Shown: positions 33,001 to 44,406 of the stretch, one piece after another
Layout: each line of letters opens with the position of its first letter
Numbering within the stretch: the stretch's first letter is position 1
Assembly (NCBI RefSeq): GCF_019175385.1
Contig: NC_083337.1
Location: 168,095,713-168,159,712 of the forward strand
DNA from: Lycium barbarum
Taxonomy: Eukaryota; Streptophyta; Magnoliopsida; Solanales; Solanaceae
Reading direction: 5' to 3'
DNA: 64,000 nt
Program-made: the position numbers and the translations under genes
The notes under the pieces: model-generated
The model's input: only the letters and a program-made list of their open reading frames with translations
The model's database searches: none
What the model was told of the DNA's origin: nothing

Positions 33001-35582
33001 ACGATCATCCAAATGTTGTAGACTCATGTGTGTTGATCTCCAAGGTCTCTCTTTGCATAAACATGGCCTTTTGCTTGAAAGGCTTGAAGCTCCTTAGCTT
33101 GACTCCGAGTCTTGGAGGAGTTGTACCTTTTGATATCGTATCAATATTCCTATGATAAAAGAACGCAGCGGAAGGTTTGTGAGGGTGAAGAGTTGGAGCG
33201 AAGGATTTAGTTTTGTATGAGCATTAACTTGACTCTGTTGCTCCGGATTTTTGCTACGTTGGGCAAGTCGTGTGTTGAAGTCCAAAAAACACATAATTTA
33301 ATATTTATTAGAAATAAACTTGCATTCTTAAAAAAGTTTTTTTCCAATTTTATATTCGTATTTTTCAAAAAATAAATAATGTTCGTATATTCGTTTTGCC
33401 CATTCACAGAAGTTGATAGTTAATTATGTAGATAAAATACTTATTGTGAAAAGAAAAAGTTGTCTTTGTCTCTCTCAGATGTGGTTTAAAATTTTCCTTG
33501 TGTATTTCTATATGTTCCTCAAGTTAAGTTGGTTAGCTTGGTTATTCAAAATTGATTCTCCTCTTTGGCTCGTGTCACTTTTATTTCTTCACGATATTCA
33601 TATTTTCAAGTTATTTTGTATGATATTAATGGATTTGATTGACTCGTGTAGCACTAAAACTTATTTTCTATGATTTTGTTGGAGTTTTAAACACCTCCAA
33701 AATCAATTCAAGTTTTTTTTTTTTAAATTTTTTTATTGAGCTTCGATTGTTAAATTTGTGCATACGAGAAAGTCACATATATTGACGGGACATCTTTTAC
33801 TGGCAAGTTCAGCGGAGTGTTGTTGTCTATTGTAGCACCGGATATGGAGAATCATATTTTCTTCCTTTGACATTTTGTCTCGTAGACTCGAAATGTGATG
33901 ATTCCTAACAATGTTCTTTTGAACAATTGCACAATATAATTCACAACAATGATGCGTTGTGTCTAATTTTGGTAGGCGATCAAGCATAGCAAAAACAATT
34001 CCAAAGGTTTATACTCAAATTTAACACGAGTTTTGTATGAGACACCTTACTGAAAGTGTACATGTAAAGTTTCACCGCGGATATTTCCTTCCCCGTTCTT
34101 ATGTTGTAGCACAAGCGTACAGGATAGATATCTTCACAACAGAGTAGTAAAATATAACAGAGAAAACTGATTAATAAAAATGATTTACGTAGGTTCGTTT
34201 GACTTCAAGAGATTCCACTAGTATTGGGGTCATTATATTTTATTCTGGACCTTGTCCCCAAGAAGGCTTGAAAAAGCTCTGTTGCACAGAGATTCTATTT
34301 GAGATTGAGTTTTTGCAAATCAAAAACTTGTTTCTAAGAAAAATTGGTTTTTAAAAACAAATACTTTTGTTTACATGCTTTGAAACGAACGTTAAAAGTT
34401 GACTGAAAATATTTTTCATAATTGAAATCATTTAAACAATAATGAAGGTAGTGCAACTAAAAGCATCTTCAACTAGTAATGAACAAAGGTACATTTTAAT
34501 TTAACCGAGTAGTAGGTTTTATATATTTTTCTTGATTTCTCATCGTCGACAACTTATTGATACCACATACACCATATCCCCAACAATTAAATATAAAATA
34601 GCAGTGAGGAAAGTAGAAGAGTTAAAAAAGAGAGAATTGTAATCAAAATGTATAGGAACACTATAATTCTCTTTTACTTTTGCTTAAAATCGGAGATTAC
34701 AACTTTATAAACCAAAAGATCGGCTAAAATTTGAAAACCCCAAAGAATTCATATGTGAAAACTTAAACTAAAAATCTAAACTATACTAGGTTAATATAGT
34801 TAAGAGAATTTCATATTGACCAAGTCATTTTGTAAAATTTATAAAAGTAAATATATTTATGTTATAGACACCATTAAAGCACAATCTTAACCAATTAGAG
34901 CATATAATTACTATATAATTATCCAAACTACCAGATCACTTTTGTTATGTAAAGTTATATGTTATAAATAAACTTTTTTTTGAGTAGGTATATGTCAATA
35001 CATCAACTTAACTTAATGGTGTAAAAAACATATACAATGTCGATGCAATTAAACTCTTTCAGATTCAATCAAACACCTCTTCTTAGGATTCAACAGCACT
35101 GGTACACAAAATCAAATTGTTTAAACCAATATAAATAACAAAGCATATTTAATTGAGTGCAAAGACCTAAAAACCTTCCGGGCTTAAATTAAGCATGTTG
35201 TGTATAGAAAACTAAGGGTTGTTTGGTACGACGCATTAGAGAAAATAATACATAGCTTTTGTATTATTTGATTTCTTGTTTGATAGTGTTTAAATTTTTC
35301 AATCTATGTTTACTAGTTATACACCCTATTCGATACTATTATATACATATCAAACCATGGTATATATTAGCAATACCTGAGTTATTAATACATGGATAAG
35401 CATGGTTAAAGACACAACTGGAAATCCCTCAAAACCTTTACCAAACCCTTTCCAACATTTTTCAGAGAATTCTAGAAAGGCGTTGCTCTCTCTTCTCTAT
35501 CTAATAACTAGATGGTCTATGCCCGTGCCCAACACTTCGTATTATAGTGTATCTATGTATATGTAGTTGTGTTTAGATAGTG

Positions 35583-35631
<49 letters not shown>

Positions 35632-36091
35632 TATGTTCAAAATACGATTAATATAACATTGTAGTTTGTGCTCCGTATCTAAAACTTTATTATATTCGTG
35701 TTTGCTACGAAAATTTATTAATACTTTTTAAAAGAGAATAAATTGAATTATCACATAACTAAAAAGGACATTTTCAGAACAGAATCAATGGAACTAACTC
35801 AACTTCTTTACTAAAGAGTATAAGTTGAATTATCTAATACAACACATTTAGACGTCTTAAGCTTGCTTCGTAATTCAAGGACCACATAAGCAACTTTATG
35901 TTGATGCTAGAGACAGTTTTGTTACCACTGTTAGGGATGACAGTTCGGTCGTTACCACTGTCACAGGTGACAGTTTTGCTCTCGGATACTAAAACGTGAA
36001 AAGCATAAGCTTCTCAGGTTGTCTCACACCATCACCAAAGCAAGATAATACCTGCAAAATGTTGATGCTTGTTTAAGTTCAGAATGTAATT
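33001..36091. other. Intergenic with a (TA)n tract and a MITE-like end
   Basis: A (TA)n microsatellite lies at about 35586-35631. At 35214-35240 GGGTTGTTTGGTACGACGCA is like the left end of a known type of Solanaceae MITE, but no right end was found. A mostly hydrophobic open frame at 33413-33673 is not a recognised gene. Otherwise featureless AT-rich DNA. Confidence 0.45.
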
Positions 36092-36096
36092 TCCAC

Positions 36097-39000
36097 TGTC
36101 ACACCCCATTTTTACCGGAGTTAAATTAGAAGTACGACATATTGGTGATTCCTGTTTTTAGTTATTTTAAGGAGTCGCCACCTAATTAATTATGGTAAAT
36201 TAGGATACCTAAAGTTTATTATTTATCTAAAGTTGATTTTAAAGTCTACGAAACCAAAAGATCTGAGTAAGGGTTCAATTAGTCTAAAGGGAAGGTATTA
36301 GGCACCCTTTAAGACCCATTAATAATGGTTAACCGACCGGACTAAAATTTAATTAGGCTGAGTGTAACTATGATGTTTTAAATGTTTAAGAAGATATCTT
36401 ATAAGTATTCCTAAAGTTATTTAAAGTAAAATTTGTAGAAGAATAATAGTTGCATAAAGAATTTAAAATAGATTAAAAGAAACGGGACATATGATGCTTA
36501 TGTGTATTTGAAGGAAAAGTGAGTTATGCCGACTCACAAATTTAAAGAGTTATTGTGGGATTAATGTTAAAATAATTTTAAAGGTTTCATATAGAGACTA
36601 ATGGTTTAATGTATATATTGCGCTAAGGTTGTTTCAACAAATATGCATTCCAAATGTTGGGAGAAGGATTAAAGTGAAAAGCTATCCGTAAAAAAAAAAA
36701 CTAATTGATTTTTATTTCTTAGAATAAATTAACGTTAGTGTAAGATTTGTTATGTTTTAAACTTCTAAGATAGTAAGAGTGGATGTTGATTCTTTTAGCT
36801 TGAAGATATGTAGGCATACCATTTTGAAAATATCAATTACTCCAAGTAAATATTATAGATACTATAACAATTTAGAAAATAGAATGGAATGTAATTTTTT
36901 TGTGGAATTAACTACCCATAACTAAACTAAAACCCTTAATGTTACTAAAGTTTAGTTAACAAGCACGAATGTTAGTCATATAGTATATGTTAAACGCATA
37001 CAAAAATTAAAATAGAGGGATAAATATAATGTAAATGGGCCCAGCCTATTGGAGAATGCTGAAGTCCGCTACTGTTGGGCTTCGGCCCAGATTTTTTTTT
37101 TTTTTCTTGTTTGGCTACGGATTGGGTTGACAGAAGAGGAGGCAATGTTGGGCTTTAGCCCAACGCCGGATGTGGAAGAGGATGAATCCCAAATTGGGAC
37201 TCCATTTTTTTCTCCGATGGGTACATGCAAAAAAAAAAAAAAAAATTAGTATGGAACAAATGTGACCAGATCACACAACTTCTAAATTAATTTGAGAATC
37301 AACTGTTAACATTTGAACAAGTAATAGTACGTATAACAGAACCCTTTTAACTGTTAATACAAGATGAACTAATTGAATATATGGACAGACTTCATTCTAT
37401 CACTTCTTCTGTTCTTGAAGAAAAGAAACATAATAAGATAGGCATATTCCAGAAACCCAAGTAATGCTGAAACATCCATAAATTCGTCAATTAAACCAGG
37501 CTGACTGGTCTGTTTTTTCGGACTATATCATATTGACAACTAAAGATCCTAACATATTCAAAAACGCATGAATCATGATCACATGAAAGGAAGTGGAACC
37601 AGATTGCTTAGTCTTTTAAGTTAAACTACAAGCTAATCATATGAACAAATACATCATGCTGCTGTTCAGATATACGTTGGAAGCATATCAAGATAACTTC
37701 ATGTTTTCTACTACCGCACATTTAACTGACTCCTAATATTAACCGCTTACCCGATAGACCGCAACCAAACAGGAATGGAACTGCAGAAAACATCAAACAG
37801 AACCTTCAGGGGACTGTTCTTACCTATTCCTACCCCTAATACTTCAAATCTTTTTAAGAAAAAGATAACGGTTCAGTTCTATTCTCATACCTTGCACGCA
37901 CATATCACCTAGATCCAATTCATCAAATACTCAAATACAACTATATTCTTCCCACGATGACACAGAGTCAAACACAGAGATATACCCCACAGCTTTGAGT
38001 CATATATAAACGTACTAAGACTGCCATAAATACCCAGGTGTGTTTAAAAAGATATCTAGCTTAATGGAAATATGAAAACAACATCTAACCATCCTATTTT
38101 AGATGAATCAGACTCTATTTTTTAGATAACACAGTGATGCTGAAAATACCCGAATTTGACTTCTGAATAGAATCTTATCAGTAACTAATGAAGTTCTGCT
38201 CCAGATTAGTTCTAGGACTACAGACAATAAAATTAATATCTTAAACAACCTTAGTCTCATGCAAGCAACACACTTTACAATAAGATATTCAACAACATTA
38301 ATAAGCAAGATTATAGTACTAATATATTTACTGGATACTCATGCTCTAGAGGGCTGAAATAGATTCGAATAAAACAACAAAGTAGAGACTAAACAGGATG
38401 TTCCCACATTCTCATTTTTAATAGTCTTAAATATTATAGCAATCAGTGAGTATATCAGGCTGATTCTGAATCTCAATATGTAATTCTAAGGTTCCAAGCA
38501 GGGGACAATATAAAGGTTCAGACCATAGTGTTTAGAATTAAAGAAATCACAGACTCGACTAGGTAAGACCAAAGCCAAACAAGACAGAACAACAATTTGC
38601 TTCAGATCAACTATAGTTTTATGCAGCACATTGCTGATAGGATTCGAATGATATTGACTATAGGCAGGCAAATATCAGAAGACTCACAGTTTTAAGGAAC
38701 TAATGGTCAAATTCAAGGAATACTTAGGAACAACACCTCACATAAATGAAAGATATGATAGTGCTAAAGTTAATATGCTGATAATGCAGCCATGCTTGAG
38801 GGCATTCATTCAATAATCAGATTTAAGCTTTCTAAGGAAGTATTTAGGCATGCGTGATCTTCAACAACCCAACATGCATGTGTACTGACTCCTATGATAG
38901 ACAAGCTAGCAATGCATTAATCATCCCTCAAAGAATAATTGAATATAACTATCCTAGTCTAAACTGAAACATGTTTGACAGCGAACTAATCAACTAAACC

Positions 39001-40431
39001 AAACTAGATTCGGTTACATTACACACTCCACTTGAGCTAACAGTAATCACATCACTGCTACTGTTTCCATATCAACATTAACCAAGACAGAAAACTTAAA
39101 TCTACAGATTTGATAGATAATTATAGAGATGATTCAGCGTCGATCTGTTCTAACCACGTACACAAATATTCCTAGGATATACATACCTCAAAATGTATAT
39201 CATATGTATATTGAATGTGTATCTTCTTCTTACTTTGGTATCCCCACTGTATATCCTATGTATATTCGGTTTTAAATAGGTTCCAAGTCCTGGAAATTCA
39301 GTCTAAGCATCTGAATTACGGTATGCATCTTTCAAATTCATGTTTAGCAATTAATGTCCTATCCTAACAGCATCCAAACATTAAACAAATAACGCGACGA
39401 CAAAGAAAATCACATAATCGGCAAACGTATAGCGGTATGCGCCAAATTTTAGCCAAACAGAAATTAAAAAATAAGCATGACAAATGTATCGAGATTTACC
39501 TCGTTTTTGTGCAGTGAACTGAGATCGTCGGAGTTCCGGATCTACTCGAGGACGACGAACAAACACTGCTTGCGATTAAAAAAAAAGATTTTTTGATTAT
39601 GTGAAATATAGTGATTTAGAACGATGTCCGGTTAAAGTTCACCGGAAAGAATGAATGTTTTCCTCTCGTTCCCAAATAATTCCCTCTTTTTATAGGATTG
39701 TGATTAGGGTTTTAGATGGAAGAAGAAGAGGAGCGGGGTGTAGCGAGTGGGGGACAGCGACGAGTGGGAGTGGAGGAAAATCAGGGAAAGGGGAGCAGCG
39801 GTGGAAAAGGAAAAGAGAGAGAAAAGGAGGAAAAGGGAAAGAAGAGAGGGAGAGATGAAAGAGAAAGGAGAAAAAAAGAAAATGAGGGGGCGGCTGAAGG
39901 GTTAGGTTTTAGGAGTAAAAAAAAGAAATGGACGATTGGGCCGGGTCGGGCGTAATGGGCTGGTCCGAAAAAATGGTAGTGGGCTGGCCCATTAATTTAA
40001 ATATGGGTTGAAAATGTGGGTTGGGTATAGAAATGTGGGTTGTTTGTTTGGGTAGGAAATAATATTGTATTTGTATTTTAAGCCATTAATTTGCTGAAAA
40101 AATATTGGTCCTTCCTCCGCTATTTTAATTATTTCCGGGCTTGTAATTTAGTAACTAGTACAATATTTATTATGTGAAGATAAATAGCAATTTATTTATA
40201 TAGAAAGTAAGGATTTACAAAGTGTTGTCTTGTAATTAATTTAACGATTCCAAACCCGAAAGTGAAATGACGATGAACATTTAAAATTTGTGATAAATTA
40301 ATACTTGCAATGTTAAAATAAAAGTAGCGAATATAAATAGCAGTGAAAAATAAAGTATCTAGCTCGTCAATAAATTTAGACGTCCGAGTGAATAAAATTA
40401 AATAAAGGAGGGACAAAATTGGGTGTCAACA
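36097..40431 (-). mobile_element. Solo LTR, 4335 bp, of a TAT/Ogre-type gypsy element
   Basis: On the plus strand it begins TGTCACACCCCATTTTTACC and ends AAAATTGGGTGTCAACA; in sense it therefore begins TGTTGACACCCAATTTT. TCCAC flanks it on both sides (36092-36096 and 40432-40436), so it is a complete insertion reduced to one LTR by recombination. A sense TATAAAAA lies at 39687-39694, about 740 bp from the sense start, after a pyrimidine-rich promoter stretch (purine-rich plus strand 39715-39900). R plus U5 would then be about 3.6 kb. Open frames inside are low-complexity. Confidence 0.85.
39687..39694 (-). promoter_or_regulatory. Putative TATA box of the solo TAT LTR
   Basis: TATAAAAA on the minus strand just after the pyrimidine-rich tract. 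The related LTR has ATAAATA at the matching place (51742-51748). Confidence 0.4.
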
Positions 40432-40436
40432 TCCAC

Positions 40437-40984
40437 GATAAGTGAAAATTTGTGAAATGAATCAATGTACCAGAGAGAAACCAAAATTAATGGTGATCGC
40501 TGCTTAAAGAGCACTATCAACAACAAACCACATATCATCCCAAACACAGACTGTTAACCCCAAAAGAGCATAAGAGAGTAAGAATTAAGATTATTACGTT
40601 GCAATAATAACAACCACAACGTGCTTGCTGCAAGAATATAAGTATTAAAGTAACAATCACAAGATGCTTGTTGCAAGAATATAAGTATATAAAGCACCAA
40701 CCTTAATGATCCAGTTAACTTGTATTCAAAAGAGGGGTTGAACATCCTTGGTTTCAGATTGAACTTATTGATATCATAAAAGAATTTATCTTATTACAAT
40801 TATCAAGCACAGGGAGAATATGGTATATTTGAAAAAATGTGCACAAAGAAGAAGTCTTCGTAATTTAAGTATTTCATTGATGAATATGAAGGATATTTCT
40901 TCCTACAAACATCATTTTGACAAATAACACAATCAGTGTAGGAGAAATTTATAAGCAGAGAAACATGGTTCACGTTCAACAATG
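40437..40984. other. Host flank between the solo LTR and the tandem duplication
   Basis: An 18-bp phrase (TGCTTG(C/T)TGCAAGAATATAAGT) occurs twice within 40621-40690. No gene seen. Confidence 0.4.
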
Positions 40985-41222
40985 TTTTAATCGTGTAAAA
41001 GATGACTAAACTTCTAAAAGTTTTTGCAAAAACAAATATGATAAAGGAGCGACCAGCATATGCTTAAACTATTTCAGACATTTTCAATATCAGCAACCTT
41101 TATATACTCTTCATGTGATGTTTTCCATGCAACATCCGCGAATGGACAAATTATGAACCAAAATTGGCATTTGTAAAGTTATCTCGATATCACAATAAAA
41201 AAGAGGAAATTAACATATTGAT
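40985..41222. repeat. Duplicated host segment X, copy 1
   Basis: 238 bp nearly identical to 44168-44406, same orientation, 3183 bp apart. Confidence 0.95.
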
Positions 41223-41895
41223 TGGTTATACGCATGTCATTGGTTTTCATAAATCTTCTAATTTACTTCGATGTCTATTCTTATTAGAGGAAAAGAACTC
41301 CATTTTCTGATTGCAAATGCTACATATACTTCCTCTCATTTTGTGAATTGGGTTAGTTCGTTCCAAATTCATTAACATAAATCTATTGTATTAATGAAAA
41401 CTAATCAACTGTAAAAGGCTGCTTATCCAACTAAATGAAAATACAGAGTATGTGAGAGTTTCATCCAAACTATGACTTTTTTTCCTCAAAAGAACTTGTA
41501 AAGAGGATCGAATACTTAACAACTTACAACTACCTGTCATACATTCCATGTCGATCCATTTTCAAACATTTAAACATAAATGAAAATGCAAAAGCAGAAA
41601 GATGTTTTAAGTAGAGGAAGTAACAGTCAGCACCGTCTAAGAAGAACACAAACCTCCAAATGATCAAGTCTGAGCTGGCCGAGTTGTGTGAGCCTCAACT
41701 ACAACTCTATTTAAGTATGTACAAAGAACAAGGAATAATAGAAATATTATTTCGCATAAAGAAGGAGCAGAGACCTCAGACTGAGTCCTATAAGCCCAAA
41801 ATTGTTTCCACTCCTTCCTCCAACTCACTTAACAATCTATTCATTCTTGGACATATTTTTTGAAGCTGGTAACTTTTCATTCTTGGACATATTAA
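41223..41895. other. Host spacer Y, present only in copy 1 of the duplication
   Basis: No gene seen; an open frame at 41660-41863 is unsupported. The matching part in copy 2 has been lost together with part of a retrotransposon. Confidence 0.6.
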
Positions 41896-42405
41896 GACTC
41901 CACTTGTACATCAAAATAAATATTTAAAGCAGTAATCCGAGAAATAACTATTGGGCGACACGCATCGGCATACATTGCAAGGAGCAGATTAGTACAAGGC
42001 ACCAATAGTAAGGATGGAAGAGATTATAAAGGGGCATCCAAAAGAAGTAAATCTATTTTGATTTGATAACAAAACGCCATGTAATAGATATATCGATGCC
42101 TCTGCATACCATACAATAATCAGATACCTTCTCCTAAGTGTTGCAAAATGTAGTGTCACATGGCATAAGTAAGGAGAAAGAAGAATTATGCTCAAATCAT
42201 GGAAGTACATGGAAACAACATAAATACCATTATCAAATAAACTTGCTAGTTAAAACTACATTATGTTTATTCTCATTAATTTCCTGTCATCTCAATTTTC
42301 ATATAATTTTCTAAAAAGATTGAAGGTCTTATTTCTCAAAGGAAATAATGTTGCTGATCTTTACATGACTAAAGTGCCTCTATGCTTCTAAGAGAATAAT
42401 GAAAA
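41896..42405. repeat. Duplicated host segment Z1, copy 1
   Basis: Nearly identical to 52683-53216. Copy 2 has about 23 extra bases (GGACTTTTCTTGCTTTAACT and neighbours) near 53039. Starts with GACTC, the bases next to the truncated element's LTR. Confidence 0.95.
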
Positions 42406-43392
42406 ACCTTGAATCAAACAACATTTAGAACTACTTCTACCTTAGCCCATTGCTTAACAGAAAATAGGAAGATCTAAGGAGGAGGCTGACCAGAGATAAT
42501 TCGCAACATGCCTGCCATAGCATTTTCCATATGATTCATGGATGGCCTGAGAGGAAATTAGCCAGATGGAAGAGCCAATATTTGTCCTTGAGGGGTAGAG
42601 TGACACTCATCAACTCAGTCCTTGATTCCCTACCAACATATATGATGTCTCTGTTCCCAATTCCAGCAGGGATTATCAAGAGGTTGGATAGCATCAGGAG
42701 GAAATTCCTGTGGCAAGGAAATAAAGAAAAAAAAAACAGTTTGTAAATATTTCACAAAATTTATACAAGTTCAATTGTAAGTTTAAACTTTTATTCGTAC
42801 ACCGCACACATCTGATACGATATAGCATGAAATATCAATTACAACTATTTATCACATACCGGAGCATATAACATCAGAACCAAAAAAAAAGTTAACAATG
42901 ATAGGAACAAAATGGCGATACTTTCAAAGGTACAAAACTATCAGTAAGGCATATGACTATTCAGAGAAACACATAGCATGAGCTATTCATGGTTCAACAG
43001 CATGAATAGAACACACAAATTACCTCTTCATAGTTGAAGTGGTGGACTTTCTTCAAAATTATTCCGACTAAATGAAATAAAAGACATGAAATTTAAATAA
43101 TTACATCCACAAATTGGAGAATGAACCTTTTGAGGAAAGAACTTCTTGAATTCATAAGACTTTCTCTGGAAAATCAAACAGTGCCGACCCCTCGAAAAAA
43201 AAAAGGGCAGACTTTATATTCGTAGTTCAGTCATGAAATTTATTTGAAGCTGTAATTTGTATTTTAACTACAGTTAAATTTGTGAATCTCCTCTGCAGTA
43301 AGGAATCATCATATTCTTTTTTTAAAAATTTCTCTATCACATTGCCTGTTGTCACTCCCTACAACAATATCTCAGAAAAAAAACCTGAAGAT
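42406..43392. other. Segment W, present only in copy 1, with a LINE fragment
   Basis: About 990 bp missing from the second copy, where some 20 unrelated bases stand in its place. It carries the LINE reverse-transcriptase tail at 42531-42746; the rest is AT-rich. Confidence 0.7.
42531..42746 (+). pseudogene. LINE (non-LTR retrotransposon) ORF2 fragment
   Basis: The reading [20 protein letters not shown], then [18 protein letters not shown] and FLWQG, is the region just after the RT catalytic core in plant L1-type LINE ORF2 proteins. Only about 70 of some 1200 expected codons remain. It ends in an A-rich run and a stop and has no endonuclease or YXDD site. Confidence 0.8.
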
Positions 43393-43734
43393 TTTTAGTT
43401 TTTCCTAACAGAGAATCAGGAAGCACATATAGCATATTGATACTCCTATTAACAAATTGAAAAGCAAAAGAATTACATACCTTCCTGCTCACTGTTCTTG
43501 AAGAATTTTCCTTCAAACATTCAGTTTCTTTTATTTTACCCAAATATTATCCCCAAAAAAATTAAGCAAAATACAGAATTAATAGTGTGCTAACCTTCTG
43601 AAATTAGCGGACTATGTAGAGTATATGATTTATATAGAGAAAATTAGAGTAAAACAATCCCACATCTCCGCCTAAAGAACTCATGACAACAATAATCAAG
43701 AGAAGAGTACAAAAAATTTGAAGAATAGTCTAAA
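43393..43734. repeat. Duplicated host segment Z2, copy 1
   Basis: Nearly identical to 53237-53579. Confidence 0.95.
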
Positions 43735-44167
43735 ATGAATATTAACTTTAAAATTGAGCTCAAAGCTTTGCCCTAAACTCTTTCTCCTTCAAGCCTAACT
43801 CTCCAACTCCAAAATACTCAAATAGTCCTGAATGGATGTTACAATTTCCCTGATATACCAAGAAGCTAAAATAAAATAAAAATAAAAATAAAAATGCACA
43901 CATCTACTGATTTTAGTCAACAAATTTATGGACCAGATATCGTCGAAAGAGGAAAAAGAAAATATACTTATAGATGCGACTCCAGAAGAAATGCTTTAAG
44001 AGCCCATTTGGATGGGCCTATCTTGACTTAAAAGAACCAAAAATAAGTCAATCCAAATAGGCTCTTAAGTACGTGCAGATGAATAATTTTATCCCAATTA
44101 TCAAAGATAAGATGGCTCCTTTGGCACTTCTAACCCCTGAATTATCACCTTAAAAAATTAAGCAAGT
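43735..44167. other. Host spacer V at the duplication junction
   Basis: Found only between the two copies. An (AAAAT)n-like A-rich stretch lies near 43868-43895. No gene seen. Confidence 0.5.
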
Positions 44168-44406
44168 TTTTTAATCATGTAAAAGATGATTAAACTTATA
44201 AAAGTTTTTGCAAAAACAAATATGATAAAGGAGCGACCAGCATATGCTTCAACTATTTCAGACATTTTCAATATCAGCAACCTTTATATACTCTTCATGT
44301 GATGTTTTCCATGCAACATCCGCGAATGGACAAATTATGAACCAAAATTGGCATTTGTAAAGTTATCTCGATATCACAATAAAAAAGAGGAAATTAACAT
44401 ATTGAT
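44168..44406. repeat. Duplicated host segment X, copy 2
   Basis: Matches 40985-41222 up to ATTGAT at 44406, where the sequence switches abruptly to retrotransposon protease code. Confidence 0.95.

Noticed and set aside
32761..33155. Several overlapping open frames on both strands
   Set aside because: They arise from the GC-rich GCGGTCGCAT-type repeat, which lacks stop codons by composition.
33413..33673. 86-codon hydrophobic open frame
   Set aside because: Composition follows a T-rich strand; no start context, splice signals or family likeness.
39655..39955. Glu/Lys/Arg-rich open frames on the plus strand
   Set aside because: Low-complexity purine tract upstream of the LTR TATA box; the counterpart at 51741-52067 gives a Pro/Ser-rich frame on the other strand. 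Not genes.
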